A DNA stretch of 64,000 nt from Mesorhizobium sp. (GTDB lineage Bacteria; Pseudomonadota; Alphaproteobacteria; Rhizobiales; Rhizobiaceae): NCBI RefSeq assembly GCF_023954305.1, contig NZ_JAMLIG010000001.1, positions 1,550,001-1,614,000 on the forward strand, written 5' to 3'. The position numbers were made by a program, and so were the translations under genes. Positions 52,845 to 61,186 of this stretch are shown here, in pieces. A model generated the notes under the pieces. That model was given only the letters and a program-made list of their open reading frames with translations, did no database searches and was not told the DNA's origin. Positions within the stretch are counted from its first letter, which is position 1; every line of letters begins with the position of its first letter.

Positions 52845-53609
52845 GTGACCCCCTCCCTCTCGACCCAGAACCTGACGATCCGCTTCGGCGGGCACGCCGC
52901 GGTGAACGATGTCACGGCATCGTTCCGGCCCGGCGAGCTCACCGTCATCGTCGGCCCCAACGGCGCCGGCAAGACGACCTGGTTCAACCTCGTTTCCGGC
53001 CAGCTGACGCCGACCTCGGGGCGCATCTTCAAGGGCGAGACCGAGATCACGCGCCTGTCGCCCTCGGCCCGCGCCAAGGCGGGCGTCGGCCGCGCCTTCC
53101 AGCTCACCAACCTGTTTCCGAAGCTTTCCGTGCGCGAAAACGTCCGCCTCGTCGTCCAGGCCCGCGCCGGCAAGGGGCCGGACGTCTTCCGCCGCGCCGC
53201 CGCGCTTTCGGCGGTCAACGCCGAGACCGAAGAGCACCTCGCCACCAGCCGGCTCTCCTCCGTCGCCGACCTACCGGCCTCGGCGCTTCCGCACGGCGAC
53301 CAGCGCAAGCTCGAAGTGGCGATGATGATCGCCATGAAGCCCGACATCTTCATGTTCGACGAGCCGACCGCCGGCATGTCGGCCGCCGAAGCGCCCGCGA
53401 TTCTCGACCTGATCGCCGAGATCAAGAAGGACGCGTCGAAGACCATCCTGCTCGTCGAGCACAAGATGGACGTGGTGCGCAAACTCGCCGATCGCATCAT
53501 CGTCCTGCACAATGGCGAGCTCGTCGCCGACGGAAAGCCCGACGAGGTCATGGCCATGCCGATCGTCCGCGAGATCTATCTCGGCCAGGGCGCGGAGGAG
53601 GTGGCATGA
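52845..53609 (+). CDS. livG: ABC transporter ATP-binding protein (LivG-like)
   Basis: A 254-residue ATPase of the branched-chain amino acid transporter family. Walker A is GPNGAGKTT, Walker B is DIFMFDEPTAG, and the switch His is in LLVEHKMDVV. The signature is atypical: where LSGGQ is expected the sequence reads ASALPHGDQRKLEVAM, which keeps the G-x-Q core. GTG start right after repeat element A. Overlaps the next ATPase by four bases (ATGA). Confidence 0.93.
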   Translation: MTPSLSTQNLTIRFGGHAAVNDVTASFRPGELTVIVGPNGAGKTTWFNLVSGQLTPTSGRIFKGETEITRLSPSARAKAGVGRAFQLTNLFPKLSVRENVRLVVQARAGKGPDVFRRAAALSAVNAETEEHLATSRLSSVADLPASALPHGDQRKLEVAMMIAMKPDIFMFDEPTAGMSAAEAPAILDLIAEIKKDASKTILLVEHKMDVVRKLADRIIVLHNGELVADGKPDEVMAMPIVREIYLGQGAEEVA

Positions 53610-54322
53610 CTGCGATCCTGCGCCTCGACGACGTCCACACCGATATCGGCCAGTATCACGTCCTGCACGGCGTCTCCTTCGACGTGCCGGAGGGCGGCGT
53701 GCACGTGCTGCTCGGCCGCAACGGCGCCGGCAAGACGACGACCCTGCGCACCGTCATGGGCCTGTGGCGGGCGCGGAAGGGCGCGATCGTCTTCCGCCAC
53801 CACGACATCACGGCGATGAAGACGCCCGACATCGCCCGGCTCGGCATCGCCTACGTGCCGGAGAACATGGGCATCTTCGGCGGACTGACCGTCGAGGAGA
53901 ACCTGCGGCTCGCCTCCGCCACCGGCACGTTCGACAAGGACCGGCTGGCGCGCATCTTCTCGATCTTCCCCGCGATGGAGAAATTCTGGACCAACCAGGC
54001 CTATGCGCTGTCCGGCGGACAGAAGCAGATGCTGGCGATCTCGCGTGCGATCATCGAGAAGCGCGACCTGATCCTGATCGACGAGCCGACCAAGGGCCTG
54101 GCGCCCTCGATCATCCGCAACATGATCGACGCCTTCCGCGAGATCGGCAAGGAGACGACGATCCTGCTGGTCGAGCAGAATTTCCACTTTGCCAGGGCGC
54201 TCGGCCGCGGCGTCGGCGTCATCGACGACGGACGGATCGTGCACCGTGGTTCGATGGCCGACCTCGCCGCCGACGCCGACCTGCAGACCCGGCTGCTCAG
54301 CCTGACCGCGGAGGCGCATTGA
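53606..54322 (+). CDS. livF: ABC transporter ATP-binding protein (LivF-like)
   Basis: A 238-residue second ATPase of the transporter. Walker A GRNGAGKTT, signature ALSGGQKQMLAISRAII, Walker B LILIDEPTKGL and switch His-region ILLVEQNFHFA, where the usual His is replaced by Gln as in LivF proteins. The start overlaps the livG stop, implying coupled synthesis of the two halves of the ATPase dimer. A 157-base inverted-repeat element follows it. Confidence 0.95.
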   Translation: MTAILRLDDVHTDIGQYHVLHGVSFDVPEGGVHVLLGRNGAGKTTTLRTVMGLWRARKGAIVFRHHDITAMKTPDIARLGIAYVPENMGIFGGLTVEENLRLASATGTFDKDRLARIFSIFPAMEKFWTNQAYALSGGQKQMLAISRAIIEKRDLILIDEPTKGLAPSIIRNMIDAFREIGKETTILLVEQNFHFARALGRGVGVIDDGRIVHRGSMADLAADADLQTRLLSLTAEAH

Positions 54323-54361
54323 TGGCTGCGCAGCTCGCACTGCTCATGTCGCGTTTCTTTA

Positions 54362-54518
54362 CGCCCCCCTCTGGCCTGCCGGCCATCTCCCCCACGAGGG
54401 GGGAGATTGGCTGGCGCGGCGGCTTTCGCCAATCGCTTGCGGCTGGAAGTGAGCGCAGCGTTGGAACTGCCGATCTCCCCCCTTGTGGGGGAGATGGCCG
54501 GCAGGCCAGAGGGGGGCG
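54362..54518. repeat. Intergenic inverted-repeat element B
   Basis: Perfect 34-base arms: 54362-54395 (CGCCCCCCTCTGGCCTGCCG to start) and 54485-54518 are exact reverse complements. Each arm continues into a smaller hairpin of C and G tracts (for example CTCCCCCACGAGGGGGGAG). It fills the livF-livH gap. It is a different family from elements A and C by arm sequence. Confidence 0.85.
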
Positions 54519-54563
54519 CCGTAGGGCGAGGACGTCGGTGTCCCTTTCCGGAGCGCATCACCC

Positions 54564-55547
54564 ATGACCCCTCTCGACCGCATCCGCGGCGTGTATGTGC
54601 TGCCCGTCATCCTGGCGGCGATCGCCTTCATCCTGATCGGGCAGCCGTCGAGCTGGGCGACGCTGACGGTGGCGGGCCTGTCGATGGGCATGATGATCTT
54701 CCTGATGGCGTCCGGCCTGTCGCTGATCTTCGGCCTGATGGACGTGTTGAACTTCGGCCACTCCGCCTTCGTCTCCTTCGGCGCTTTCATCGCGGCGACC
54801 GTGCTCGCGGCGCTCGGCGGCTGGCTGGTCGCCGACAGCGCCTTCCTCAACCTCGCCGCGCTGTTCGCCGCGATTGGCGCCGCCACCGCCTTCGGCGCGG
54901 TCGCCGGATGGGCCTTCGAGCGGGTCATCGTCAAGCCGGTCTACAAGGACCATCTTCGCCAGATCCTGATCACCATGGGCGCGCTGATCGTCGCCGAGCA
55001 GCTCGTGCTCGCCATCTGGGGCGGCGTGCCGATCCAGGTGCAGCGGCCGGCGATCCTCACCGGCTCGATCATCCTCGGCGACGTATCGATCGAGATCTAC
55101 CGCGTCTTCGCCTTCCTGCTGGGGCTCGCCGTCTATGCCGCGCTCTACCTCGTGCTCAACCGCACCCGACTCGGTCTCCTGATCCGCGCCGGCGTCGAGA
55201 ACCGCGAAATGGTCGAGGCGCTCGGCTTTCGCATCGACCGGCTGTTCATCGGCGTGTTCATGGCCGGCTCGGCGCTGGCGGCCATGGGCGGCTCGATGTG
55301 GGCCGGCTACCAGGGCCTGATCACGCCGGCGATCGGCGGCGAGCTGATGATCCTGGTCTTCATCGTCGTCATCATCGGCGGGCTGGGTTCGATCCAGGGC
55401 TCGCTGCTCGGCGCCATCCTCGTCGGGCTGATGGCCAACTATGTCGCCTTCCTCGCGCCGAAACTTTCGCTCGCCTCCAACATGCTGCTGATGATGGCGA
55501 TCCTGCTCTGGCGGCCCTGGGGGCTGAAGCCGGCGGTGAAGGGGTGA
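54564..55547 (+). CDS. livH: Branched-chain-type ABC transporter permease (LivH-like)
   Basis: A 327-residue membrane permease with eight to nine helices. The family signature SGLSLIFGLMDVLNFGHSAF near residue 50 is intact, as is the coupling loop NRTRLGLLIRAGVENREMVEALGFRID and the late GGLGSIQGSLLGAILVG. Slightly longer than LivH of Escherichia coli. It lies between inverted-repeat elements B and C. Confidence 0.95.
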   Translation: MTPLDRIRGVYVLPVILAAIAFILIGQPSSWATLTVAGLSMGMMIFLMASGLSLIFGLMDVLNFGHSAFVSFGAFIAATVLAALGGWLVADSAFLNLAALFAAIGAATAFGAVAGWAFERVIVKPVYKDHLRQILITMGALIVAEQLVLAIWGGVPIQVQRPAILTGSIILGDVSIEIYRVFAFLLGLAVYAALYLVLNRTRLGLLIRAGVENREMVEALGFRIDRLFIGVFMAGSALAAMGGSMWAGYQGLITPAIGGELMILVFIVVIIGGLGSIQGSLLGAILVGLMANYVAFLAPKLSLASNMLLMMAILLWRPWGLKPAVKG

Positions 55548-55585
55548 GCGGGATGATGCGATCTTTCGACCGCCCAGGCGCCAAT

Positions 55586-55727
55586 GCCCCTCACCCATAC
55601 CCTCTCCCCGCAGGCGGGGAGAGGGGGATCGCGCACGTTGGCGCCTGGCATCGAGGTCGGCAGGGGCGCTCGACGTTGGTGCCCCCCTCTCCCTGTCCTT
55701 CACGGGGAGAGGGTACGGGTGAGGGGC
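55586..55727. repeat. Intergenic inverted-repeat element C
   Basis: Arms 55586-55610 and 55703-55727 (GCCCCTCACCCATACCCTCT and its partner) match over 25 bases with one mismatch. The left arm folds with CAGGCGGGGAGAGGG next to it. It fills most of the livH-livM gap and contains no gene. Similar GC-rich units are widespread in rhizobial genomes. Confidence 0.8.
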
Positions 55728-55770
55728 GGCGCACCGTCGAAGGTCTGGTCGCAGCAGTGGAGGTTCGCGC

Positions 55771-56874
55771 TTGACCGCTGTCGTTTCGTCATCGCCCCCC
55801 ACCCCCCGCCGCGTCCCCGCCGGCCGCCTCGCCGTCTACGGCGCGGTCCTGCTCGTCGGCCTGGCGCTCGCCTTCGCGCCGTTCCTGTTCCCCGACGTCC
55901 GGGCGCAGGAGGTGGCGGCGCGGATCTGCATCTTTATCGTGCTGGTGGCGAGCTACGACCTTCTGATCGGCTACACCGGCATCGTCTCCTTCGCGCACAC
56001 GATGTTCTTCGGCCTCGGGGCCTACGGCACCGCGATCGCGCTGAAGGCGATGGGGCCGAGCTTCACCGCCATCGCGGTCGGCGGCGGCGCGGGGCTCGTC
56101 GCGACCCTGGTCCTGGCGCTCCTGATCGGGCTGCTCTCGCTCAGGGTGAAGGCGATCTTCTTCGCCATGGTCACACTTGCCGCTGCCTCGGTCATGCTGG
56201 TGCTCGCCTCGCAGCTGTCGGACTACACCGGTGGCGAGGACGGCATCACCTATCAGATCCCCCGCGCCTTCGCGCCGGCCTTCAAGCTGTTCGAGGACGC
56301 CGACGGCAAGGTGGCGCGCCTGTTCGGCGTGCCGCTCAACGGGCGCATCGCCGCCTACTACTTCGTCTTCCTGACCAGCCTGGCGCTGTTCCTGTTCATG
56401 CTGCGCGTCGTCGCCTCGCCGCTCGGCTCGGTGCTGAAGGCGATCCGCGAGAACGAGATGCGCGCCGAGGCGATCGGCTACAAGGTCGTCGCCTACCGCA
56501 CCGCGATCTTCTGCCTCGCCGCGCTGATCGCGGCGCTCGCCGGCATCCTGCGCGCGGTCTGGCTCAAATATGCCGGGCCGGACGTGGTGCTCTCCTTCCA
56601 CATCATGATCGACATCCTGCTGATGGTCGTCATCGGCGGGATGGGCACGATGGTCGGCGCGGTGATCGGCGTCGTCGTGATGACGCTGGCGCAGTTCTAC
56701 CTGAAGGATCTGATGCAGATCGGCGCCGACGCCACCGCCGGCGTGCCGATCGTCCACCAGCTGCTCGAACCCGACCGCTGGCTGCTCTGGCTCGGCGTCA
56801 TCTTCATCCTGCTCGTCTATTTCTTCCCCGCCGGGATCGCCGGCACGCTGATGAACAAGGAGTGGCGCCGATGA
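55771..56874 (+). CDS. livM: Branched-chain-type ABC transporter permease (LivM-like)
   Basis: A 367-residue partner permease. YDLLIGYTGIVSFAHTMFFGLGAYGTAI is the LivM signature, and the coupling segment SVLKAIRENEMRAEAIGYKVVAYR is conserved. About nine helices. The start is TTG at 55771 with GGAGG upstream; no ATG or GTG upstream fits. The stop overlaps the hydrolase ATG as ATGA, so the hydrolase belongs to this operon. Confidence 0.94.
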   Translation: MTAVVSSSPPTPRRVPAGRLAVYGAVLLVGLALAFAPFLFPDVRAQEVAARICIFIVLVASYDLLIGYTGIVSFAHTMFFGLGAYGTAIALKAMGPSFTAIAVGGGAGLVATLVLALLIGLLSLRVKAIFFAMVTLAAASVMLVLASQLSDYTGGEDGITYQIPRAFAPAFKLFEDADGKVARLFGVPLNGRIAAYYFVFLTSLALFLFMLRVVASPLGSVLKAIRENEMRAEAIGYKVVAYRTAIFCLAALIAALAGILRAVWLKYAGPDVVLSFHIMIDILLMVVIGGMGTMVGAVIGVVVMTLAQFYLKDLMQIGADATAGVPIVHQLLEPDRWLLWLGVIFILLVYFFPAGIAGTLMNKEWRR

Positions 56875-57710
56875 GCAGCCCCCGCTCGACCTACGTCACC
56901 GCCGCGGGCTTCGAGGTCCACGTCACCGAATGGGGCAACAGGGCCAACCCGGCGCTGGTGATGTGGCACGGGCTCGCCCGCACCGGCCGCGACTTCGACG
57001 AGGCGGCCGAGGCGCTCTCCGACACCTATTTCGTCATCTGCCCCGACACGATCGGCCGCGGTCTGTCGTCCTGGGCGCGGCGGCCCGAGATCGACTATTC
57101 CTACCGCTCCTTCGGCGACACCGCGCTCGGCCTGCTCGACCACTACGGCATCGGCCGGCTGCGCTGGGTCGGCACCTCCATGGGCGGGCTGATCGGGGTC
57201 ACGCTCGCCGCCGGCCGGCTCAAGGACCGCATCTCGCACCTCGTCATCAACGACATCGGCCCGGACATTCCGGAAGCCGGAACCGGCCGCATCGCGTCCT
57301 ATGTCGGCAACCCGCCGGTCTACGAGACGGTGGCCGAGATGGACGCCTGGCTCCGCCGCAACTACGCCCCCTTCGGCGACAACAGCGACGCGTTCTGGCA
57401 GCGCATGGTCGACACGTCCGTGCGCCGCACCGACGCCGGCAAGGTGACCGTCCACTACGACCCGGCGATCGTCAGCCAGTTCACCCATCACAAGGCCGAT
57501 CTCGACGTCTGGGACGCCTATGACGCCATCGGCGCGCCGACGCTCCTGTTGCGCGGCGAGACGTCGGATGTGCTCGCCGCCCCGGTCGCCGCGAGGATGA
57601 CGCAACGCGGCCCGAAACCCCGCCTGGTCGAGTTCGCCGGGGTCGGCCATGCCCCGACGCTCGCCACCCCGGCCGAGATCGACCTGCTGCGCAGCTTCCT
57701 CGCGAGCTGA
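56871..57710 (+). CDS. Alpha/beta hydrolase at the end of the ABC operon
   Basis: A 279-residue serine hydrolase. The nucleophile elbow is GTSMGG (in RLRWVGTSMGGLIGV), the oxyanion region HGLARTGRDFD, the acid is in RGETSDVL and the catalytic His in AGVGHAPTLATP, like haloperoxidase/esterase-type members. Coupled to livM by ATGA. It probably hydrolyses the imported compound or a product, which would make the transporter specific for an ester, lactone or amide; this is inference. Confidence 0.9.
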   Translation: MSSPRSTYVTAAGFEVHVTEWGNRANPALVMWHGLARTGRDFDEAAEALSDTYFVICPDTIGRGLSSWARRPEIDYSYRSFGDTALGLLDHYGIGRLRWVGTSMGGLIGVTLAAGRLKDRISHLVINDIGPDIPEAGTGRIASYVGNPPVYETVAEMDAWLRRNYAPFGDNSDAFWQRMVDTSVRRTDAGKVTVHYDPAIVSQFTHHKADLDVWDAYDAIGAPTLLLRGETSDVLAAPVAARMTQRGPKPRLVEFAGVGHAPTLATPAEIDLLRSFLAS

Positions 57711-57772
57711 CGATCAGAGACTTCTCTGAGCCAAGCGGTTGCTATCTGCCGTGGTGTTGTCATTCTCGCCCA

Positions 57773-58069
57773 ATGCAATTGCGTGAAAGCCATACTTCCA
57801 CATTGCTGATGCTCATTGACCAGGCCTTGGCGAGGCCGCTGTCGTTCGAGGAGACAGAAGCAATCCTGGTGAAGCTGGCAGAACTGATGCGGACCGAGCC
57901 GGCAACCTCAGAAGCCGTGGCCGACGAGATCGGCATGTTCTTTCGACGGTGGCTGGATGACTGGGACATTCGCCAGCGCGACCACGACTACGCCGCGTCA
58001 ATCACCGCCAAGCTGACTGACTACCGTGAGCAGCTTTCGGGTCAATTAGGTGCGTACGGCGAAAGGTGA
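57773..58069 (+). CDS. Small protein of unknown function (98 aa)
   Basis: A 98-residue helical, acidic protein: SFEETEAILVKLAELMRTEPATSEAVADEIGMFFRRWLDDW. No family recognised. Composition is lower in GC than neighbours and there is no good Shine-Dalgarno before the ATG at 57773, so the start is uncertain. It stands alone between the ABC operon and the convergent comM gene. Confidence 0.5.
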   Translation: MQLRESHTSTLLMLIDQALARPLSFEETEAILVKLAELMRTEPATSEAVADEIGMFFRRWLDDWDIRQRDHDYAASITAKLTDYREQLSGQLGAYGER

Positions 58070-58096
58070 TCGCCGTCCAAAATATGAGCGACCACC

Positions 58097-59629
58097 TCAC
58101 GCCGCCTGCGCCAGCCGCTCCGCGCTCATCCGGTAGGAGATCGACTCCGCCAGGTGGATGCGCCCGACCTTCGCCTCGCCGTCGAGGTCGGCGAGCGTGC
58201 GCGCGACCCGCAGCACGCGATGATAGGCGCGCGCCGAAAAGCCGAGCTTCTCGCTCGCGTCGCGCAGCAGCGCCAGGCCGGCCGCGTCGGGCTCGGCGAT
58301 GTCCTCCACCACCGCCGTGGCGCAATGCGCATTGGTTGTCGCCGCGGCGAGGCCGAGCGCCGTGAAGCGCTCGCGCTGGATGTCGCGGGCCCGCGCCACG
58401 CGCGCCGCCACCACGCTGGACGGTTCGGCTTTCGACGGCCGGATCAGGTCCGCCGCCGACACCGCCGGCACGTCGACGCGGATGTCGATGCGGTCCATCA
58501 GCGGGCCGGAAATGCGCGCCTGGTAGTCGGCCTGGCAGCGCGGCCCGCGCAGGCAGCGATAGCCCGGCTGGCCCGCCATCCCGCAGCGGCACGGGTTCAT
58601 CGCCGCGACGAGCTGCACGCGCGCCGGATAGGAGACGCGGTGGTTGGCGCGCGCAATGACGCATTCGCCGTTCTCCAGCGGCTGGCGCAGCGCGTCGAGC
58701 ACCTGCGGCGTGAACTCGGGAAACTCGTCGAGAAAGAGCACGCCGTTGTGCGCCAGCGAGGCCTCGCCCGGCCGGATGCGCAGCCCGCCGCCCACCATCG
58801 CCGCCATCGAGGCCGAGTGATGGGGGCTGCGAAACGGGCGCCGGTCAGTCAGCCTGCCGTCGGCGAGTTCGCCGGCGATCGAGGCGATCATCGAGACTTC
58901 GAGCAGTTCCTTCGGCGACAGCGGCGGCAGGATCGACGGCAGGCGCTGCGCCAGCATCGACTTGCCGGAGCCGGGCGGCCCGGTCATCAGCAGATTGTGC
59001 CCGCCGGCCGCCGCCACCTCCAGCGCCCGCTTGGCGCTTTCCTGGCCCTTGATGTCGGCGAGGTCGAGGGCCGCGCCCGCCATCTTCCGCACCGCCGGTT
59101 CGGGGCGCGACAGAACCTGCGTGCCGCGGAAATGGTTGGCGATCGCAATCAGGCTGCGCGGGGCGAGGATGTCGATGTCGGCACCCGCCCAGGCAGCCTC
59201 CGGACCCGACGCATGCGGACAGATCAGGCCCTTGCCGATCGCATTGGCCCCGATCGCCGCCGGCAGCGCGCCGGCCACCGGCGCGATCGTCCCATCAAGC
59301 GACAGTTCGCCGAGCACCACATAGTCGGCGATGGCGTCGCCGGGGATGGCGCCGAGCGCCGCCATCAGCCCGAGCGCGATCGGCAGGTCGTAATGGCTGC
59401 CTTCCTTGGGCAGGTCGGCCGGCGCCAGATTGACCGTCACCTTCTTGACCGGCAGCGACAGACCGGACGCGTGGAGCGCGGCCTGCACCCGCTCGCGGCT
59501 TTCGGCCACCGCCTTGTCCGGCAGGCCGACGATGTGGATGTTCATCTTGCCGGGTGCGATCATCACCTGGACGTCGACGGGAACCGCCTCGATGCCCTCG
59601 AACGCGACCGTGCTCACCCGCGACACCAT
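58097..59629 (-). CDS. comM: YifB/ComM family Mg-chelatase-like AAA+ ATPase
   Basis: A 510-residue AAA+ protein; ComM is a branch-migration helicase that helps natural transformation. N-terminal Lon-substrate-like fold (TVAFEGIEAVPVDVQVMIAPG...NIHIVGLPDKAVAESRERV), Walker A GPPGSGKSML, Walker B VLFLDEFPEF, the zinc-like Cys loop NPCRCGMAGQPGYRCLRG and the C-terminal AAA lid ending SARAYHRVLRVARTLADLDG. I start at the ATG at 59629, where the family begins VSRVSTVAFEG; upstream codons are not family-like. Confidence 0.94.
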   Translation of the reverse strand: MVSRVSTVAFEGIEAVPVDVQVMIAPGKMNIHIVGLPDKAVAESRERVQAALHASGLSLPVKKVTVNLAPADLPKEGSHYDLPIALGLMAALGAIPGDAIADYVVLGELSLDGTIAPVAGALPAAIGANAIGKGLICPHASGPEAAWAGADIDILAPRSLIAIANHFRGTQVLSRPEPAVRKMAGAALDLADIKGQESAKRALEVAAAGGHNLLMTGPPGSGKSMLAQRLPSILPPLSPKELLEVSMIASIAGELADGRLTDRRPFRSPHHSASMAAMVGGGLRIRPGEASLAHNGVLFLDEFPEFTPQVLDALRQPLENGECVIARANHRVSYPARVQLVAAMNPCRCGMAGQPGYRCLRGPRCQADYQARISGPLMDRIDIRVDVPAVSAADLIRPSKAEPSSVVAARVARARDIQRERFTALGLAAATTNAHCATAVVEDIAEPDAAGLALLRDASEKLGFSARAYHRVLRVARTLADLDGEAKVGRIHLAESISYRMSAERLAQAA

Positions 59630-59767
59630 GGCCCGCCCCGTGTGCTGCGACCTGCCGGGCACTCAACCTGGCGCCCGGCGTCCCCACTTTCTGGTTGCAG
59701 CCGGATCGAAGCACAACGCGGCGACCGCGTCAAGAACATTACGGGAACAAAATGCAGAGTAGTTCAC

Positions 59768-60709
59768 CTACCCCCGCTTCGCCTCCACCGCGTCCCAGAA
59801 CAGGCTCGCGATGTCCGCGCCCCCGAAGCGCTTCACCTCGCGCACGCCCGTCGGCGAGGTGACGTTGATCTCGGTCATGTAGTCGCCGATCACGTCGATG
59901 CCGACGAGGATGAAGCCCCGCGCCTTCAAAGACGGCCCGATGCGCTCGCAGATCTCGCGCTCCCGCGCGGTGAGTTCCGTCGCTTCGGCGCGGCCGCCGA
60001 CATGCATGTTGGAGCGCGAATCGTGCTCGGCCGGCACCCGGTTGATGGCGCCCACCGCCTCGCCGTCGATCAGGATGATGCGCTTGTCGCCCTTGCGCAC
60101 GTCCTTCAGGTAGCGCTGGACGATGAAGGGCTCGCGGAACATCTGGCCGAACATCTCGAGCAGCGAGGCGAGATTGCGGTCGTCCTCGCGCATGTGGAAG
60201 ATGCCGGCGCCGCCATTGCCGTAGAGCGGCTTGACGATGATGTCGCGATGCGCGCGGCGGAAGGCTGCCACCTCCTCAGGGTCGCGGGTGATCAGCGTTT
60301 CCGGCATCAGGTCGGGGAATTCGGTGACGAAGATCTTCTCCGGCGAGTTGCGCACCCAGGCCGGGTCGTTGACCACCAGCGTCTTCGGGTGGATGCGCTC
60401 CAGCATGTGGGTGGTGGTGATGTAGTTCATGTCGAAGGGCGGATCCTGGCGCAGCAGGATCACGTCCATCTCGGACAGGTCGGTGCGCACCGGCTCGCCG
60501 AGCGAGAAATGGTCCCCCTTGATGTCGCGCACCTGCATTTCCTCGACGCGGGCGACGATACGGCCGTTCTCCTGGGTCAGCCGATCGGGCGTGTAATGGT
60601 AGAGCCTGTGGCCGCGCCGCTGCGCCTCCAGCGACAGCGCGAAGCTCGTATCGCCGGCGATGTTGACGGTGCGGACATGGTCCATCTGGACGGCGACGGA
60701 CAGTGGCAT
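59768..60709 (-). CDS. gshB: Glutathione synthetase
   Basis: A 313-residue ATP-grasp enzyme joining gamma-glutamylcysteine and glycine. VAVQMDHVRTVNIAGDTSFAL begins the N-domain, LLRQDPPFDMNYITTTHMLE is the substrate-binding block, KPLYGNGGAGIF the ATP-grasp loop, and GFILVGIDVIGDYMTEINVTSPTG the Mg-binding end. The ATG at 60709 fits the family start PLSVAVQ. It provides the glutathione used by the GST in region 1. Full length. Confidence 0.97.
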   Translation of the reverse strand: MPLSVAVQMDHVRTVNIAGDTSFALSLEAQRRGHRLYHYTPDRLTQENGRIVARVEEMQVRDIKGDHFSLGEPVRTDLSEMDVILLRQDPPFDMNYITTTHMLERIHPKTLVVNDPAWVRNSPEKIFVTEFPDLMPETLITRDPEEVAAFRRAHRDIIVKPLYGNGGAGIFHMREDDRNLASLLEMFGQMFREPFIVQRYLKDVRKGDKRIILIDGEAVGAINRVPAEHDSRSNMHVGGRAEATELTAREREICERIGPSLKARGFILVGIDVIGDYMTEINVTSPTGVREVKRFGGADIASLFWDAVEAKRG

Positions 60710-60811
60710 GGAAGACCCTCCGGACACGGGAAGGCCGGTTTAGCCGGTCCCGCCGCCACGGTCCAGCGGGAGCGGATCGCGTTTTCCTGAACGGCCGTTT
60801 CGCGCCGCTGA

Positions 60812-61186
60812 TCAGCGGTCGAAGACCAGCCGCGAATAGCCGAGGAAGGAGAAGGCCAGCGCCACGACGGACGCAAGCACCAGCGCGACGATGATCGGCA
60901 CATCGGGCATCGCCCAGATGAAGGCCGAATAGGCGAGGTAGTTGATCACCGAGCTGGCGATGCCGACGCCGCCATAGCGCGCGCCTTCGACCGCGACGGG
61001 ACGCGACGAGGGGCCGAAGGTGATCAGCCGGTTGAGCAGCCAGGTGACGAGAAGCGCGAAGCCGATCGACGCGAGGCGGGCCGAATAGACGCCGAGCGGC
61101 GTCGACACCAGCAGGGCGCCGAGCATACCGGCATCGGCGACAAAGCCGACCGTGCCGATCACCAGGAAACGCAGGAACCTGCTCAC
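60812..61186 (-). CDS. GtrA family membrane protein
   Basis: A 124-residue protein with four membrane helices, typical of GtrA, thought to flip a polyprenyl-phosphate sugar across the inner membrane. FLRFLVIGTVGFVADAGML is the family's N-terminal motif and WLLNRLITF the conserved loop. GTG start at 61186 overlaps the stop of the glycosyltransferase (GTGA on the minus strand), so the pair is coupled. Confidence 0.92.
   Translation of the reverse strand: MSRFLRFLVIGTVGFVADAGMLGALLVSTPLGVYSARLASIGFALLVTWLLNRLITFGPSSRPVAVEGARYGGVGIASSVINYLAYSAFIWAMPDVPIIVALVLASVVALAFSFLGYSRLVFDR

Noticed and set aside
54345..54530. Short open frames within the inverted-repeat elements (for example reading PPSGLPAISPTRGEIG)
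   Set aside because: They are translations of the palindromic repeat itself. Such peptides are a well-known annotation artefact in rhizobial genomes.
58154..60790. Plus-strand open frame of 878 codons
   Set aside because: Runs antisense through comM and gshB, both of which are complete; its His/Arg/Asp-rich sequence has no recognisable domain.
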